Part shown: positions 37,208 to 51,500 of the stretch, piece by piece
How positions within the stretch are numbered: position 1 is the first letter of the stretch
Layout: the number at the start of each line of letters is the position of its first letter
Assembly (NCBI GenBank): GCA_958496175.1
Contig: OY292275.1
Location: forward strand, 43,725,701 to 43,789,700
Direction: 5' to 3'
From: Sisyra terminalis
Taxonomy: Eukaryota; Arthropoda; Insecta; Neuroptera; Sisyridae
Length of the DNA stretch: 64,000 bases
Translations under genes and position numbers: made by a program
The notes under the pieces: model-generated
Databases searched by the model: none
Told to the model about the DNA's origin: nothing
Seen by the model: the letters and a program-made list of their open reading frames with translations, nothing else

Positions 37208-40129
37208 TAAGTTAAAGCATTTGTATGAAACACAGATTTGAAAGACTAATTATTGGAAAGAAAGAATGTAAGTTGATAAATAGTGAATTAGTTAAAGAGA
37301 ATTCTATAAACGTACGAATAAAGTAAAAAGTTTTGGAAATATAAAAATGAAAAGAAAAACGTTAAAAATTTAAAGCACGAACATGAGAAATTTAATCGCA
37401 TAGAAAGTGATAAAAATGAAACAGACTAAGATATAAAAAAAATTTCTCTGTATCTTAAACATTATATAAAGTTACAAGATATGGTTCGTTTTGAAAAGTA
37501 TCAAAAGTACTAGTAATTTTTTGTTAATAAGTAAAAGAAATAAGATGGAATATCGTAAATATTTAAGAGCAACTATAATAATCAAAGAAAAAATATACAT
37601 AGTTGTTTGTAACAGTTGTGATGGAAAGTAATAAGGAATAATATGGTCAATGAGTTTTGTCACAGCAAAAGTAAAAAAAAAACAATGGAAGTAGTCTAAG
37701 CCTTGAATAAAGTAAAGTAGTTTAGAATATAAAAAATTATTAAAATTGTATGTAATGAAAATTAAGAATGTAACTGTTTACCAAAGGAAAGTATAAAATT
37801 GGACAAAATGCATTTTTAAAAGTAGGAAGAATAATGTGAAATATATAATTTGTATGTGGGAACGATTTGGTATAATAAAGAATTGGATTGAATTTTTTAA
37901 ATCGAACTTTAGAAAGTGCAATTCGTTTTATGATTGAAATATGATATTATTGGAAAAATGCATTATGTGTAATTTGTAGATTGAAAGTAATTTACGTAAA
38001 TGTTACGAATAGAAGTAGTGTATTATAATATATTCCAAAAAATTGGAAATATGTCATTGCTATAATAACGTACTGTGTGGAAATGTGAAAAGTGCAAAAA
38101 AAAAGAAGACAGTACAAACACTTAATTAAAAGAAGCAATTGAAATTCTAATGAAGCAATTTACATTAACGAAAGCAATAATATTGTTCAGTTGCAAACAA
38201 GATATAACAAATTTAAGGAATAATACTTTTGAGAAACAGAATCAGAAGATGGCTGTTTCTTTTACAATAAATCATATTTAATGACTGTAGAAATAAGAAA
38301 TAAAAAGAATTAATTGAATGATTAATTACTTACTTCAGGAAGGATGATTATGTGTTAGTGGATGTAGAAGAGGAAATATTTTAATAAAGGAAATTGATTA
38401 CGTCAAATTATTTGTAATATAAAAGAAGAAACAATATGGTTTTGGAAGCGTAAATGCTTGGAAAAGTGTCATTGTGTATTAGTTTTACAATTTAAATCGT
38501 ATATAAGTGTATAACTGGAGCCATAAAGTTAATATAGGAAAAAAAGAAAAAATTAAACGATGTACGAACCGAATAAAGAAAATAATAACGAATGAAATAA
38601 AGAAGAAAATAGAATAAAATACTTTGCCTGATTTTGGTGCTTCTGAAAGTAATACACGAAAAAAAGAAAGAAATAAATTGAAAACAAAAGTTTGCGAAAG
38701 TTAAAAAAAAATAAAATCAACATTAACATTTTGAAAAAGGGAAATGGAATGCAAATATTAATTGGCTCATTAAAATGCACAGTAGATGTTAGCGTGGCAG
38801 CAAAATTTTAGGTTGTGTAACAGTTTGTCATCACTAAGTAACTTTGTTGTATTATTGAAATTATGTCTCAAAACGAGGAAGGTAATAATCAATTACTTAA
38901 ATTTTGTGTTTTTGGAATTGGAACGTAAGTAAACAATGTTTGCCATTTTACTACTATTTGAATTATAAATATTGAAAAAGAAAAGGCGAAAATTATGAAA
39001 ACTCAATCTCAATTTAAAAATGTTAAATATTTTTATAATTGCTAACGAAAAATTTCTTCAGTGCATTTACTATGTAGATAACAAAAGGACCTTATGATAA
39101 CATTATTTGTAAGGCAAGATGAAGAAATTATAATTTATCTATTTTAGGAAGTAATACTGTAGTATATAATCAAGATTATTTAAGTAGAAAGTTATGAAAT
39201 AAATATTTTCGAAAATTAGGAGGTTCCTATATGAGGAAATAATAAAGAAAACTTTTATGTTAGCATTTGTGAAAAATTATCTTGACAATTGGAGGAGTAG
39301 TTTAAAGAGAAACTATGAGAAAAATTATATATTAATAACTGAAGTAATGTTAATTTTAACTACAACCAATTTTTACAGTATGTATAAAGAACAATGTATA
39401 ATGTAGTAGTAATGTATGTTTGAAAACAAAAACGTATAATAATAGTGTACGGACGGTACTGACATATATTTTGCAGAGATAATTTAAAAAATTGCGAGAA
39501 AAAAATTGTTTAATTTTATATTTTATTTGAAAGAAGTAAAAATAAGTACCTAGATTTGTACAATATTTGTTATTACAAGATGTAGAAGTAAATTTACGCA
39601 AATGTTATGAATGTAAAAAATGTACTTGGGTAAATAAGAAAAAATGAATATATTTGTAATTTATTTAATAATATTTTAAAAACTTGAACAGCAGTGTAAA
39701 ACAAAACTGTATGTTTTCTATGAAAAATAAAGAAATATATATATTTAAAAAAAACATTTTATTTTATTGTACCTGTAGAGAAATACAATAAATGAACTTG
39801 TAAAATTTTTCACTTTTAAAGTCATCAAAGATATAAACCACCTGCAGTCCATTCACTTCTATAACTGTTTCCTTCCAATTGTATGTACTAGTCCGTCGAA
39901 ACTTATAAAGTAGTGATACGAGTTTAGTAAAACTGCAAAAAATGGTATAGAAATGTGGGATCTGCTGCGGTCAGCTGATTTTCAAATAACATTAGGTGCC
40001 GAACCCCTGCTTTTTCTTCTATTTACTCTCAAACAAAGCGAAGGTAGCTCCTAGTTTTCCAGTGGGTAAATGGGGTAAATTGTTGAATAAGTCACATTAA
40101 AAATTTCTCCTCAGTGGTTAATTTCTAAA

Positions 40130-40983
40130 ATGCAACGTCGCAAAATATCAATTAAATTAAGTATAATCAGATCAGATTTAAGTGGTACGTATATTCGAAG
40201 TGGTTATATTGCCAACAAAATCAATAATATCAATGGTTATTAATTTTCTAATTGAAATATTTTTAGTGACTCCCAAAAAGGAATTAACGACCGTTCAACT
40301 CTCAAATAAACTTTCTGTTGATCAATTGAAACGACACTTTTATGCTTTATTAAAAGTAGATCCTTGCAATGTGACGTTAAAATTGAGAGATAAAAACGGA
40401 ATTTTAATACCAATATCAATGTTGTTGCAACAACCAAATGAAAAAACGTAAGATTGTTAAACAAAATAAGCTATGAGGTAATGATAATTATTCTTTTATA
40501 GCACTTATAGCCTTGAAGTCATACGCACGCATCAAAACTGTAAGTATTAATTATATTGTACTTAAGTATTTACTTTGTAATTCTGAATAGTGATATAGTT
40601 ATAACATCTATACATAAGCTGTATGTTTGTCTACGTTACACGTTTCGTCTTTTGACGAAACGTGACTTATTGACTTTATTAGCAACTAAATATTTTGCAA
40701 TTTAATTTGAATCTTTCTATTTATAATTCTTATAAATTATTTTTTTCTAGTAATTGCTGATAGACGAACACATCATCATGGGATATACGTTGAAGCGACC
40801 AAATCGAAAATAGATTCATTAAATAAGCGAATATCGAAAATTGAAACGATGATTCCTCAATCTCGTTTACGACAACAAATTCAGAATGAAAGAGCAATAA
40901 TTTCTTTATGTTCAACAGTTGCATTTCTAGAGCGAAGAATGGATGAATTGATGCCCTCCCATTGGAACGATCAATGTGTTTGA
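40130..40983 (+). CDS. Uncharacterised 168-aa protein, 4 exons
   Basis: Exons 40130-40184, 40267-40447, 40502-40539 and 40751-40983 have good GT-AG borders and join in phase to 507 nt. The first ~90 residues read MQRRKISIKLSIIRSDLS onward through LSVDQLKRHFYALLKVDP and VTLKLRDKNGILIPISMLLQ. That pattern resembles a small ubiquitin-like or PB1-type fold, an inference from spacing only. Residues from about 98 (ADRRTHHHGIYVEATKSKID) form a charged helical or coiled-coil part with LNKRISKIETMI and FLERRMDELMP. There is no signal peptide or membrane segment. A splice acceptor at 40113-40114 directly before the ATG exon implies an upstream exon. Family not recognised. Confidence 0.75.
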
Positions 40984-40999
40984 TCGTTACTCTCAACTT

Positions 41000-43140
41000 A
41001 CAATTTTAAGTATTACGGATGCAATATGCAGAAAACTCGAATAATTATAATATAATAATTAATTTAATCGATGGGAATATATGTATATGGGAAAAGTGTT
41101 TCACTGCCAATTAAACCTATATGTATGTAGTAATTAGTAATGCGACTTTCGGTTTCCTAGTCTTGTCATTAATGCAAATACGTTCTAGTGCTCATATATC
41201 TACTATTCGAATCTCAAATTTTATTACTGAGAAGTTAAAGATAAAGGTAACAAAGTATCGATATTCATATAAGCTAGGCTTTATCTTCATTAAACAGAGA
41301 AAAACGATGTAATATTTTTTCCGATCAGAAGAGTGCAAATGAAGAAACGAATAAGGCAAAAAGTTTGGTATCTTTCATATTTAAAAAAAAACGAAGAAAA
41401 AATATTAAGAACTACAAGAAATTACTCCTTGCTTCTAATGGATACTGGTCAGTACTCCTCTCCGAAGTATAATTTGTACACCATTTTAAGAGTTACTATT
41501 TTAAGTCAACTCATAAAATTTCATTCCAGTGATACAACTTGAGTACCTATGGTTCTTATTGGAGTAAATTTTACGTGCGTGATAACTGATTGTTTTATTT
41601 GATTTTATTTTTTTGATTTTGATTATAATTGATTTAATTGATGATAATATTATAATATAAATTTGTCATTTCACTAAACTTTTCTGCTAAATCATATTAT
41701 TGAGTTAATACAGTAATGATACCATTTGTTTATTGTTAGAAAAGAATTACATTTGTTTTGCGTTGTTACAATTCTAATAACAATTGTTGAATAGTTTCAC
41801 CATTTTGGGTAAAACTTAAACAGTATAAATACGAATTTTGATTCTCGAATGAAAAATCTGCAGATCTGATCTATAATGAGTTTTAGAATCACGAAGACTA
41901 TTTTTTCGATTTTGAGGTAAACCCTGTTAAAAAAGGCTACGAGGCATTTTGAAATCGTTACTTTTAAAATGTCTTTAACAACTTTAAACGACTTCTAATG
42001 GGTTTTTTGAACATTTAAAATAACAGAAAAACCACTCGTATTTAGTCTATAGTTGTTGTTCAATTTATAATTAAAAATGCCAGAATAAAAGTATAAGCCG
42101 TACTATATATAACTAGGCATGAACAAATACGATATTCTTATCAAGAAAATATTATTATATAGACTGACACGACTGACATTAATTCCTAAAATAATCGAGT
42201 GACTTTTAAACTCAAATGAATAATTTTTCACTCAATGAAAGTTTTAAAAATTCATTTAAATAAAAATAGTAAATGTACCCATTAAAGTCGCATCACTAAT
42301 CCGTAATTGTAATCGTATATTGTATAATCTTATAAACCTTACATATGTGATTAAGGCTTTATCAAAGGTTCTACTTATATAATTTGAGCCAATTATTTTA
42401 GAATAAGTGCCAAAATGTATATCCCTTTCGGTTTATAGATGAAATCGTTGAAATATTGAAGTTGTCAATAATTTAATTGAATTGAATCTTAATGTAACCT
42501 TCAATAGAAGTATTAATGATAATAAAACTATAAGATAAATTCAAATATACTTAAGCTCTTTTCGTTCTTTATTACATTTGTAAACTTTTATTATTTTTTT
42601 AATTCAAATTTCGAATTGAAATCTAGAAAATATAGAAATCTGAATTTAAAGCGGTTTGGTTCTCGGCTAACTGTCATTTACGTCATTTACGATAGTTGTC
42701 AAAAGAAATTCACAGCACGCGAGAGCTACGTCGTTTTGACATTTACTCCCACAAATCTTTTGAGTCATAAATTAATGAAATACATCGAATAAGTGGGTTA
42801 ACCAACCTAAGATTCTATTTCAAGCATACATTTACAGTTTCAAAAAGGTTAAAGTCAATATATTTTACGTTTATTAGTTATTTTTTTTAAAACACTTATA
42901 TAACCGTTTTAGGAATCACAATTCAAAATAGTAAAGAAAAACGTCAAACATATACTGTCATTCTTTTTAATAGCTATTTAATCGAGTTTTGGCCAATCCC
43001 AGTGCAGTAAAGTTCAATAACTACAAACAATTAGCAATAAAAACCATTATTGCCATTGATAATAAATGAGTAAAGTCTAATAAGACATTGGTTGAGATTA
43101 TGTATATGTTGTGGCTCAAAAGTGGATCAAATAGTGTACT
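41000..43140. other. Intergenic region upstream of VPS13D
   Basis: No supportable exon. The final part, about 42690-42790, carries the direct repeat TTTACGTCATTTACG, a GC-richer GCACGCGAGAGCTACGTCG patch and TTGACATTT. It is the best promoter candidate for VPS13D, but no TATA box or start site is certain. Confidence 0.4.
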
Positions 43141-43148
43141 GAGTCAAA

Positions 43149-45520
43149 ATGTTGGAAGGACTTGTAGCATGGGTTTTAAATAACTATCTAGGAAAGTATG
43201 TGGAAGACTTAAACACCGATCAACTCAGCATTGCCCTACTTTCAGGTTTATACTGTGTAAGATAGCAATTAACAGCTTTATTTATTTTTTGATTTTTAAT
43301 AGGGGAAGTCGAGCTTGAGAACTTACCATTGCGAAAAGATGCTCTTCGGCATTTTGGGGTGCCGATTCAAGTTAGAGCAGGTTTTATTGGAAAAGTAAAA
43401 TTGCAGATTCCTGTGAGGCAAATTCGATCGGCACCTTGGGTTATTGTTATAGAGCAACTTTATTTAGTGGCTGGACCAGTGAAACTTAGTGAAGTAAATT
43501 ATTGAGCTTTTATGTTTATTTGTTATTACTAACATTTTTGATCATTAAGTGGAATCATGACGCCGAAGAAATCGTTGCCCAGGAAATCAAACAATCGGCA
43601 CTGGACGCTCGCGAGGCTAAATGGAGAGCCGAATCCGAAACAACTCCCCAAACTGGCTATTACGCTTCCAGTTATTCCACATGGATCAGTTACGGAACCG
43701 GATTTATGACCAACATCGTTGAAAACCTTCAAGTTTGTTTCAAATTCCAAAATTTTAATTTCCAATTCAAAAATATTTTTAATTTATAGTTGAAAATCAA
43801 AGACGTTCACATACGTTATGAAGATGAAGAAACCATTCCAAACCATGCCTTTGCTTGCGGAATCACAATTGAGTCGTTATCAGCTCAAAGTTGTGATAAA
43901 AATTGGATTCCTGGATTTACGCAATGGGATAGTTCTGATCACTCGTTTAAATTACTTGAGTTAACGTCTTTGGGAGTCTATTGGGATGCGTTGAAACCTC
44001 CAGGGGAACTTTTTGGCAGCTTAAGCATGACGCAATTAGCGGTATTTGAAAAAAATGAAATAAAAAAATACAACTGTACTAGTGTCCGACCGAAACTAGT
44101 TTTTACGGTCGAAATTGAAACCAAAACTTCTATATAAGATCATCTTTTCCTAGGAAAAAAGTTAATAATAATTAGTCAGTCTTTACTTTTAGATCCTATA
44201 AGTATTTATTAATCATTTTGTCTTTAAAATTTGAGCTAATCATGAACATAATTTATTATTATCACTTCTTATTTCAAATAAATTATTTATGTTGAAATAA
44301 GAGGTTGATTTGAAAGAAATGCACCTAATATTTCTTTTTAATATTAGTTATATATAATAGAAAGTTTCAAAAAAAATTACAAAACAAAATTAATTTTTAC
44401 CTAATCTGTTTAGGTATACAAAACAAAAAGTACTGTTTCTTACATCTTAAAAACAAAATAATTTCTTCTAAACTGTGGTGAGTTTTCTCTTAAATTGAAA
44501 AAAAAAAATACTAAAAATAATTGTAATCAGCTGATAATTATCAGTATTCCATAATTGAAGAATCTAATATTATTATAAATGTGAAACAATAATTTCTCAA
44601 TATTTTCATCTCACGAATTTAATTTCGGTTTCGGTCGTAGTTTCGGCTTGACGACAGCTGAAACCGAAACGAGACCGAAACCGAAAGTTCGGTCGGACAC
44701 TAAACTGTATATTTGTACAATAGTTTGAATGTTGAAGCACTACTGAAAAAGTGCTAATTTCCACTAGTGGGTTGATTGATTTTTTACGTATGTCACATAT
44801 TATTTTTGTGACACGAAAATATTTGCAATTTACTAATGTTCCTTTCTAGACTTTTCAAGCGATTAATGTTTTTGTGGATGTAGAAATATATTTAAGAGAA
44901 AATTTGATATAGAATGTTCCATAAAATAATGTATTGTATTTTTATTTTAGACGGTAATGGGGAGTACTATAAGCTCTAATGCTCATCAAAGTATCATGCA
45001 ACCAGTGTCAGCTGTGGCCCACATTAAACGAAATCGTAGTGTGTATCCTTTACGTTTGAGATCAACTCCTCGAATTGTTTGTGATTTAACTTTAGAAACA
45101 GTTTCTTTTAAACTGGCAAATGTATATAGATATTTTTTTTACTTAAAGTTTTTATTAATTTAAAATATATTTCAGTGGCAATACGATCAAATGATTCAAT
45201 GTGTTCGTGGTCTCGATGAAATTGCACGTTTGCGTAAATATCGTTTATACCGGCCAAATGTTACCATTAAAGAAAATCCTCGTGCTTGGTGGATATACGC
45301 AACTAGGTGCATGTTGGGAGTTGAAAATTGTTCTAAACTTTGTCTACCCACCCCCACGTGGGAATCATGTTTAACAAGAGCCAAAGAAAATGTAAAATAT
45401 GTTGAAATTTGCGCGAAAATGTTTGCATCTCCGACGGCTGCCCTAGGAATTGATTGCAAGACTTTGAAGGACCACGTGGAATGGACTAGAGAATTGAATG
45501 AATTAAACGTTTTAAGAGAG
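43149..45520 (+). other. VPS13D: Chorein N-terminal region of VPS13D (exons 1-6)
   Basis: Residues 1 to about 413. It includes [37 protein letters not shown] and [12 protein letters not shown], then [11 protein letters not shown]. This part caps the hydrophobic lipid groove and faces the donor membrane. Confidence 0.85.
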
Positions 45521-48500
45521 GTAATATGATGTTCTTGTTTTTCTTTATACTTCTCACTGTATTTTATCTACTATACTTACCTTGTGTTTATGTTAACTTG
45601 GTGTATTTAACATTAAGAACTCGTTGCCTTAATGAACATACAACAACTTCATAATGAACCGTTATATCTTACTTTATTTATCATGTAATGTGAATTAAGT
45701 GAATCATGTCATTCAGTCGAGTGATATACCATAATTAGACCACAGTATGGTACTGTAGTTTGGTAAATTATAAATTTTATACTTTTTTGTTCTCTAAGAT
45801 TGCTATGAGCCGGGTTTTGATTGCACCGACGACGTCTCCGACAACATCTTCCTCGGCTCAAGGCCGTTCAATGCTGGTACAATGGTTCCCGCAATGGTGG
45901 GGTTGGTACTCATCTGAAGAAAACCCTGATACCCAACAAAATAGTTCCACTTCAAAAGAAATTACTATTAAAACGACAGCCGAATTAGAACATGAATTAC
46001 TTGACGTGTTGGCTGATACTTTTGAAAACAATACAATATTACGTCGAGACACAGTCTTTGGACAGTTTAATTTCACTTTAAAACAAGGGAATTTTCTTTT
46101 ATGCTCAGCGAATGACACGAAAACAGAGAGGTATTTTTTTAAATAATTATAATCTTATGAAAAAAATCATAAAATTTTTAAAATAAAAAAAAAGTCTTTA
46201 AAATAAAATTATCAAAACACCAAATCACCAATTTCATAAAATGATTTGAATTTTTCGCAAATGATTTTATCATGTATGTACAAACCCAATGTTGCGCAAA
46301 CAATTTTATAGTGCATTGTAGCAATTCTCAGGTTGTATTCTTATCATAACTGGTATGTGAGACTGTGGTCGGTAGTGTCGGTAGTATGCGAATAATTATT
46401 AGTTTTGTACAAAAATAAAGTATTGGACTTGAAAATACTAATATTGCAAGTGAACACCGAATAATTTGTATGTTTTATTCAAAACGGACCTCGAACTCTT
46501 ATGTTAGTATAAAAATGTATATAAGCCTACCGTTTCTTTTACTCTATGCGATTGACCATATGTATAAATAAATATTTTGAAATAGAACACTGGTAGTACG
46601 TGAATATGTCAAGACATTGTACAAGTGTTATCCCAACAAAGTTTGAGAGTCACTGATATAGGAATTTTTAGATAAATAATAGAGAATAAGTGATTTTCTC
46701 ATTGCATATTTTTTATAAAAAAATCTAATTTCATTGTATTATTTTTTAGAACTTCAATGATTGAGTTGCAATACGAAAATGTTAAATTATCGGTTGAAAT
46801 TCGTCCCAGGACTTCATCCCACAAGTTTGAAATAGTTTTGGGCGCTTTATATTTGCACGACCGTTTAACTCTCGATTCACAATTCCCAGTATTGATATCA
46901 CCGCAGGGTAAAGATCAGGGAACGTCGATGTCTAGAGTTAGTTCTCGAATTTTGAGTCCAAGATTGGATAAAAATTTGGGGTCAAACACTAGTCAAACAA
47001 GTCAGAGCAACAATGAGCCCTTATTCCAATTGGTTTATGAACAAAAACCGTTCAATTCCAATGTTGATTACAAGTATTTTATATGGATTTTGAATTGATT
47101 AGCAAATGATAATTTTTGATTTTTTTTAGACTCTTAGTTCATTCTCAAGCATTGGATATTGTATATAATCCGACAGCTACACAGTGGTTAGCCACTTTCT
47201 TAGCTGGACCTCATCAACAACGAATTAATTTACCGACTCGTTCAAGAATCGGAGCTGATTTGTTCCGTAATTGGGAACAAATTCTAGAAGGAGACTTAGT
47301 AAGCATTTAGTTTAATCTTTTTGTTATAAAAATAATTTTTCTTTATATTTCTTCATAGAATGCAAGAAAATCTTGGGAATTATACTTAGATATATCCGCT
47401 CCTCAAATTATTCTCGTTGAACAATTCACAGACCGAAATGCAGCTGTTGCTGTTGTTGATTTTGGACGTTTACAATTAACAAATTGTGATAAGTCGCAGG
47501 CTAATATGCAACAATTATCTGCTTCCCATGTCAAAAACAATAAAATCTCCCCAGTTCCAACCTCATCATCCTCACTAGAGCATCGTGATTCTGAAGACGA
47601 TGATAATTTTCAAACTCCATGTTCAACTCCTCCAGGAAGTGAAGCAAGTGAATCATCTTCTGAACAAATTACAATTCGACCAATAACTTCTAGTGAGGAT
47701 ATTCAGCGACAAACATCATTTCCCAATAACTCTGTTACGGAAATATCGTTACATCAAAAAATTTATGATCGATACAACATAGAATTGACCGATTTGCAGA
47801 TATTGGTCGGAAAAGTTCGTGATAATTGGAAATTTGCGCATACCAAAGGAACATCCACGTTGCATGTGTTAGATCGGTTTAATATAACGTTGAATGTAGA
47901 ACGTAGAATTGTTTTTACGAACGATCCCCTCTATCCTAATTTAACGTTAAATGCTAACTTACCTAAATTAGTAGTTCATGTAAATGAACAGAAAGTTAGC
48001 ACAATTAGAAAACTATATAATATTTTGACGACGAATGGATTGCCATCTCCATTCCGAAGCCCCCAACAAGCTACGTTTAATCCTACGGAATCTATGACGA
48101 AGAGTGTGAATAGTATTGATGCCATTAGTGAAATGGAAACATCGACACCAAACGTCCCAGTGGACGAATCTTCCGAAGAAAATTCGAAGTTTGTAACGCG
48201 ATTGATTATGTTGCAATTTTCGGTGGATCATATGGCATTGGAAGTTCAATCACGTGGACGAAGTGTTGCTGAATTGCAAGTGGCTGGTGTAAGAATTGCT
48301 TTTACTCAACGAGATTTCGATATGAGTATATCCCTAAGTGTGCATGGATTACTACTAGTCGATGCGTTGCAAACCTTTGGACCGGATTTCGAACTTTTAG
48401 TTGCTAGTCACAAACATGTAGGGTAAGTAAATATCTCCTTTGCTGTTCTTTTATTTTCTTAACTAGTTTTTTAAACATTAATTTGTTTTATGGTTGAAAA

Positions 48501-51500
48501 TCTCATCAGAATTGTATGTAAATTTGGTTTCAACAATATTTTTAATACGTATTTATGTATTTTTTTGCAATTGGCATTCAAAAATATTTACATTTTAGTT
48601 TTTTGAAAAATGAAAAATTAAATTTTGTTTGATTTTTTTCTTCGTTTAGAATGGATTCGGTCTCAGGAAGTTTACGAGATAGCGAACCGTGTAGCCCAAC
48701 CTCACCAGGGTCACCCGACCCAACAATAGCCAAAATGAAGACGACGTCACCGATAGCTTTAACCCATGCCCTTTCTAGTCTTACGATGGATTCGCATAAT
48801 GTGGGAATCGGAGCTCGGGCTGTGTCACCTACACGTTCGTTTCCCACAAGTCCTCCGCCTGGGTCCATTGGAATTGGGCGTAATACTGGTTCTCTGATAG
48901 GACTTGAACAACTCGATGCTGATGCATTAATTACTGTTGAAGTTTGGATCGTTAATGGACCAGATCGTCTACAACATGCCAATATACAATTTAATAATCT
49001 CGATATAATAGGTACAACCATATAGTATATATATATATATATTCCTTTGTATAAAAAACGACTTCAAATGAATTAACTAGTTTGTTTTAAATTGTTTCAA
49101 ACGTACACAATATGTGGCATCTGTGGTGTGACAAACTTTACTGTTTCGATAGTTCAAAACCAGTTTTATTATTTTTTATAAAATATTTCCTTATTATTAT
49201 TATTCGTAAATAAGTGAGGAACGAGAGTTGAAATTGGTTTAAAAAAAATATTTGCGACAAAACATAGAGGAAAAAATTCTTTACATCTCTATTATAAAGA
49301 ATTACATTCGAAATCAAATAAAATACTTCCCCAGAAAAAAATTCTAATATATATTATATTTTTACATTAACGTTAATTCGTTTTTTGTAGCCAATCAAGA
49401 AACAATAGTTGAACTCATGGGATTTATACGTCGAGTATTTCCACGTAGTAGCACCACATTAAAGCCAACAAAAAGACTTATATCGGATAGCTTTGATTAC
49501 TCTTCTGGAACAAAAATTCCTCCCAATACCCCAAACGAGGAGATTTCACCACCCATTATTCCGTCTCCACCATTTGTTGCAACTCCGTTAACTGTTGAAA
49601 ATGCGGCTAGTGCATCATCTTCGAATAAAACAGAAATAACCTTTGATTTTCATCGTTTGAATGTTCTTCTATTTCGTGCTGTTGTCAAAGATGGTTCGTT
49701 ACAAGGCAGAAAAATCGCCACGGCTACAATGAGTGAGGCTCGAATTCAAGCGACTGTTGGTTAGTTTTGGTTTTTCTTCTTTGAACTTATATATTCCGCC
49801 GTTATATTATTAAAGTATACACAGTGTTAATGTATAAATTAGTTTTAATGCATTTTAAAATGAACATTTCAGTAACTTAATGTGTATACTTCGGTTAAGG
49901 TTCGCTTTTAATGTATACTAATGAATATAATCTCATGTATATCAATCATAGTTTACGTATAAATTTAATTATGTTGTAGATACTTCATTAACTGTGGAAG
50001 GCTCGCTGGGAGGTCTTCAAGTTTTGGATTTGACGCCTGAAGGCCATATTCACCAACGAATTATTAGCGTTGGCAAAGATCCATTAGTCGAAGATAATAC
50101 GCCAAGGGATATTTTGGCTGAATTAAACGCGGATTTATATACGATGGGACAGACTAATAAAACTGCACATAGTGCAATTGATCGAAGAGCCTTCAGTTTC
50201 CGAGTGCATCGTATGTTGCAAACAAAAGAGGAGAATGATACGGCTGAAATAATGATTCGAATGGCGTCGGTTTGGTACACGCATTCGCCACATTTTGTAA
50301 TGGAATTGCAATCATGTGCGACTGAATTTAAGCAATATTTGACCAATTTGGCAAGATCGATAAAAGCTGCTGCCACTGATATGGCAATGGGATTGGTGCA
50401 TGCACGTGCCGAGGCTTTGGCTCAAACGCTTTACATGAATTCGAGAATTTCTTCGTCGTTGTATGGAATGAATGCGGACGTGATGTCACCACGACGACGA
50501 AAAAGAAGTTATTCACAATCGTCTGAACAAACAGAAGGATATTCAGGATATGCATCGTTAAGAGGAACTACCCCTCATACCCCCTATAGTCCTAACGACG
50601 ATGATGAATTTGTCATTGACATTAAGTAAGTTTTTAGAAATCGCAAAAAATTAGGAATTGTTTCATAATATTTGAATTTTAGATTGGATGTAGTTCTTGA
50701 CAGTCCTGTGGTGGTTTTACCTCGAAATTCAAATAGTACAGAAGTTTTCGTCGCTCATTTAGGAAAAATTACTGTTAACAACAATGAAAATCATATAGCG
50801 GAAGGTGAAAATGATGAACGGGGACCAACACCTGAACCAACCAGCTTATGGGATAGTTTAACTTCACGATTTGAGCGTTACAATATTGATGTGAAAGATA
50901 TGAACTTATACTCGTTGGATACATCTTCTCGACGAAATTCTAGTCAAATGTAAGAAATTATTTTTAGGTTGAATCCTCGAAGTTGATTTACTGGTTTTTT
51001 GTTGATTGATTTCCTAATTATTCTTATCTTTATGATAGTAGTGATAAACCTTTTAAAAAAAACTAGTAATCTTAGAGCGTACATAGATTGTTCAAAGGTC
51101 GTTATTTGCTGACCACATATAAGAATATGAGTAGTTAAATTAAATATGAAAACGCATGATTTTTAAGATTCGTTTGATATTTTATTTTCCAAATTTGTTA
51201 CGTTTCGTTGCTTATTGCTCGCAACTTCATTAGGCGTCTATAATTAATATAATATTAATTTGTATAGATGCCTGATGAAGTTGCGATTAGTAATGAAATG
51301 TAGCGAATTTGGAAAATAAAAAATTTAACGGATCTTAAAAAACCTGAGTTTTTTTTTGAATTTAATAAAAAGCTAAGATTTAAATTTTATCATCTGATAA
51401 GATAAATGAAATTGATTTCATATAATCACGATTCTACCTGATGTCTTCCGATCGCACGCAATGCGTGTTAAAGTGCGATCGGGAAACATCGATAAATATC

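Larger units (their letters stand above)
31800..39760 (+). other. Purine-rich, C-poor non-coding domain
   Basis: For nearly 8 kb the + strand is dominated by A and G with few C, so the minus strand shows many meaningless frames rich in Phe, Tyr and Leu. The bias is broken where mobile elements sit (33125-34217, 36592-37207) and at short GC-richer islands near 34300-34500, 34700-34900, 35640-35800 and 36250-36390. No protein gene is supported. It could be a long intron or a non-coding transcript; see findings. Confidence 0.6.

Noticed and set aside
31566..39601. Many minus-strand open frames rich in Phe, Tyr, Leu and Ser
   Set aside because: They follow from the purine-rich + strand. No motifs, no splice logic and a membrane-like composition without a repeated pattern.
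43529..43765. Minus-strand frame opposite VPS13D exon 3, and similar shadows elsewhere in VPS13D
   Set aside because: Mirror frames of real coding exons with no independent support.
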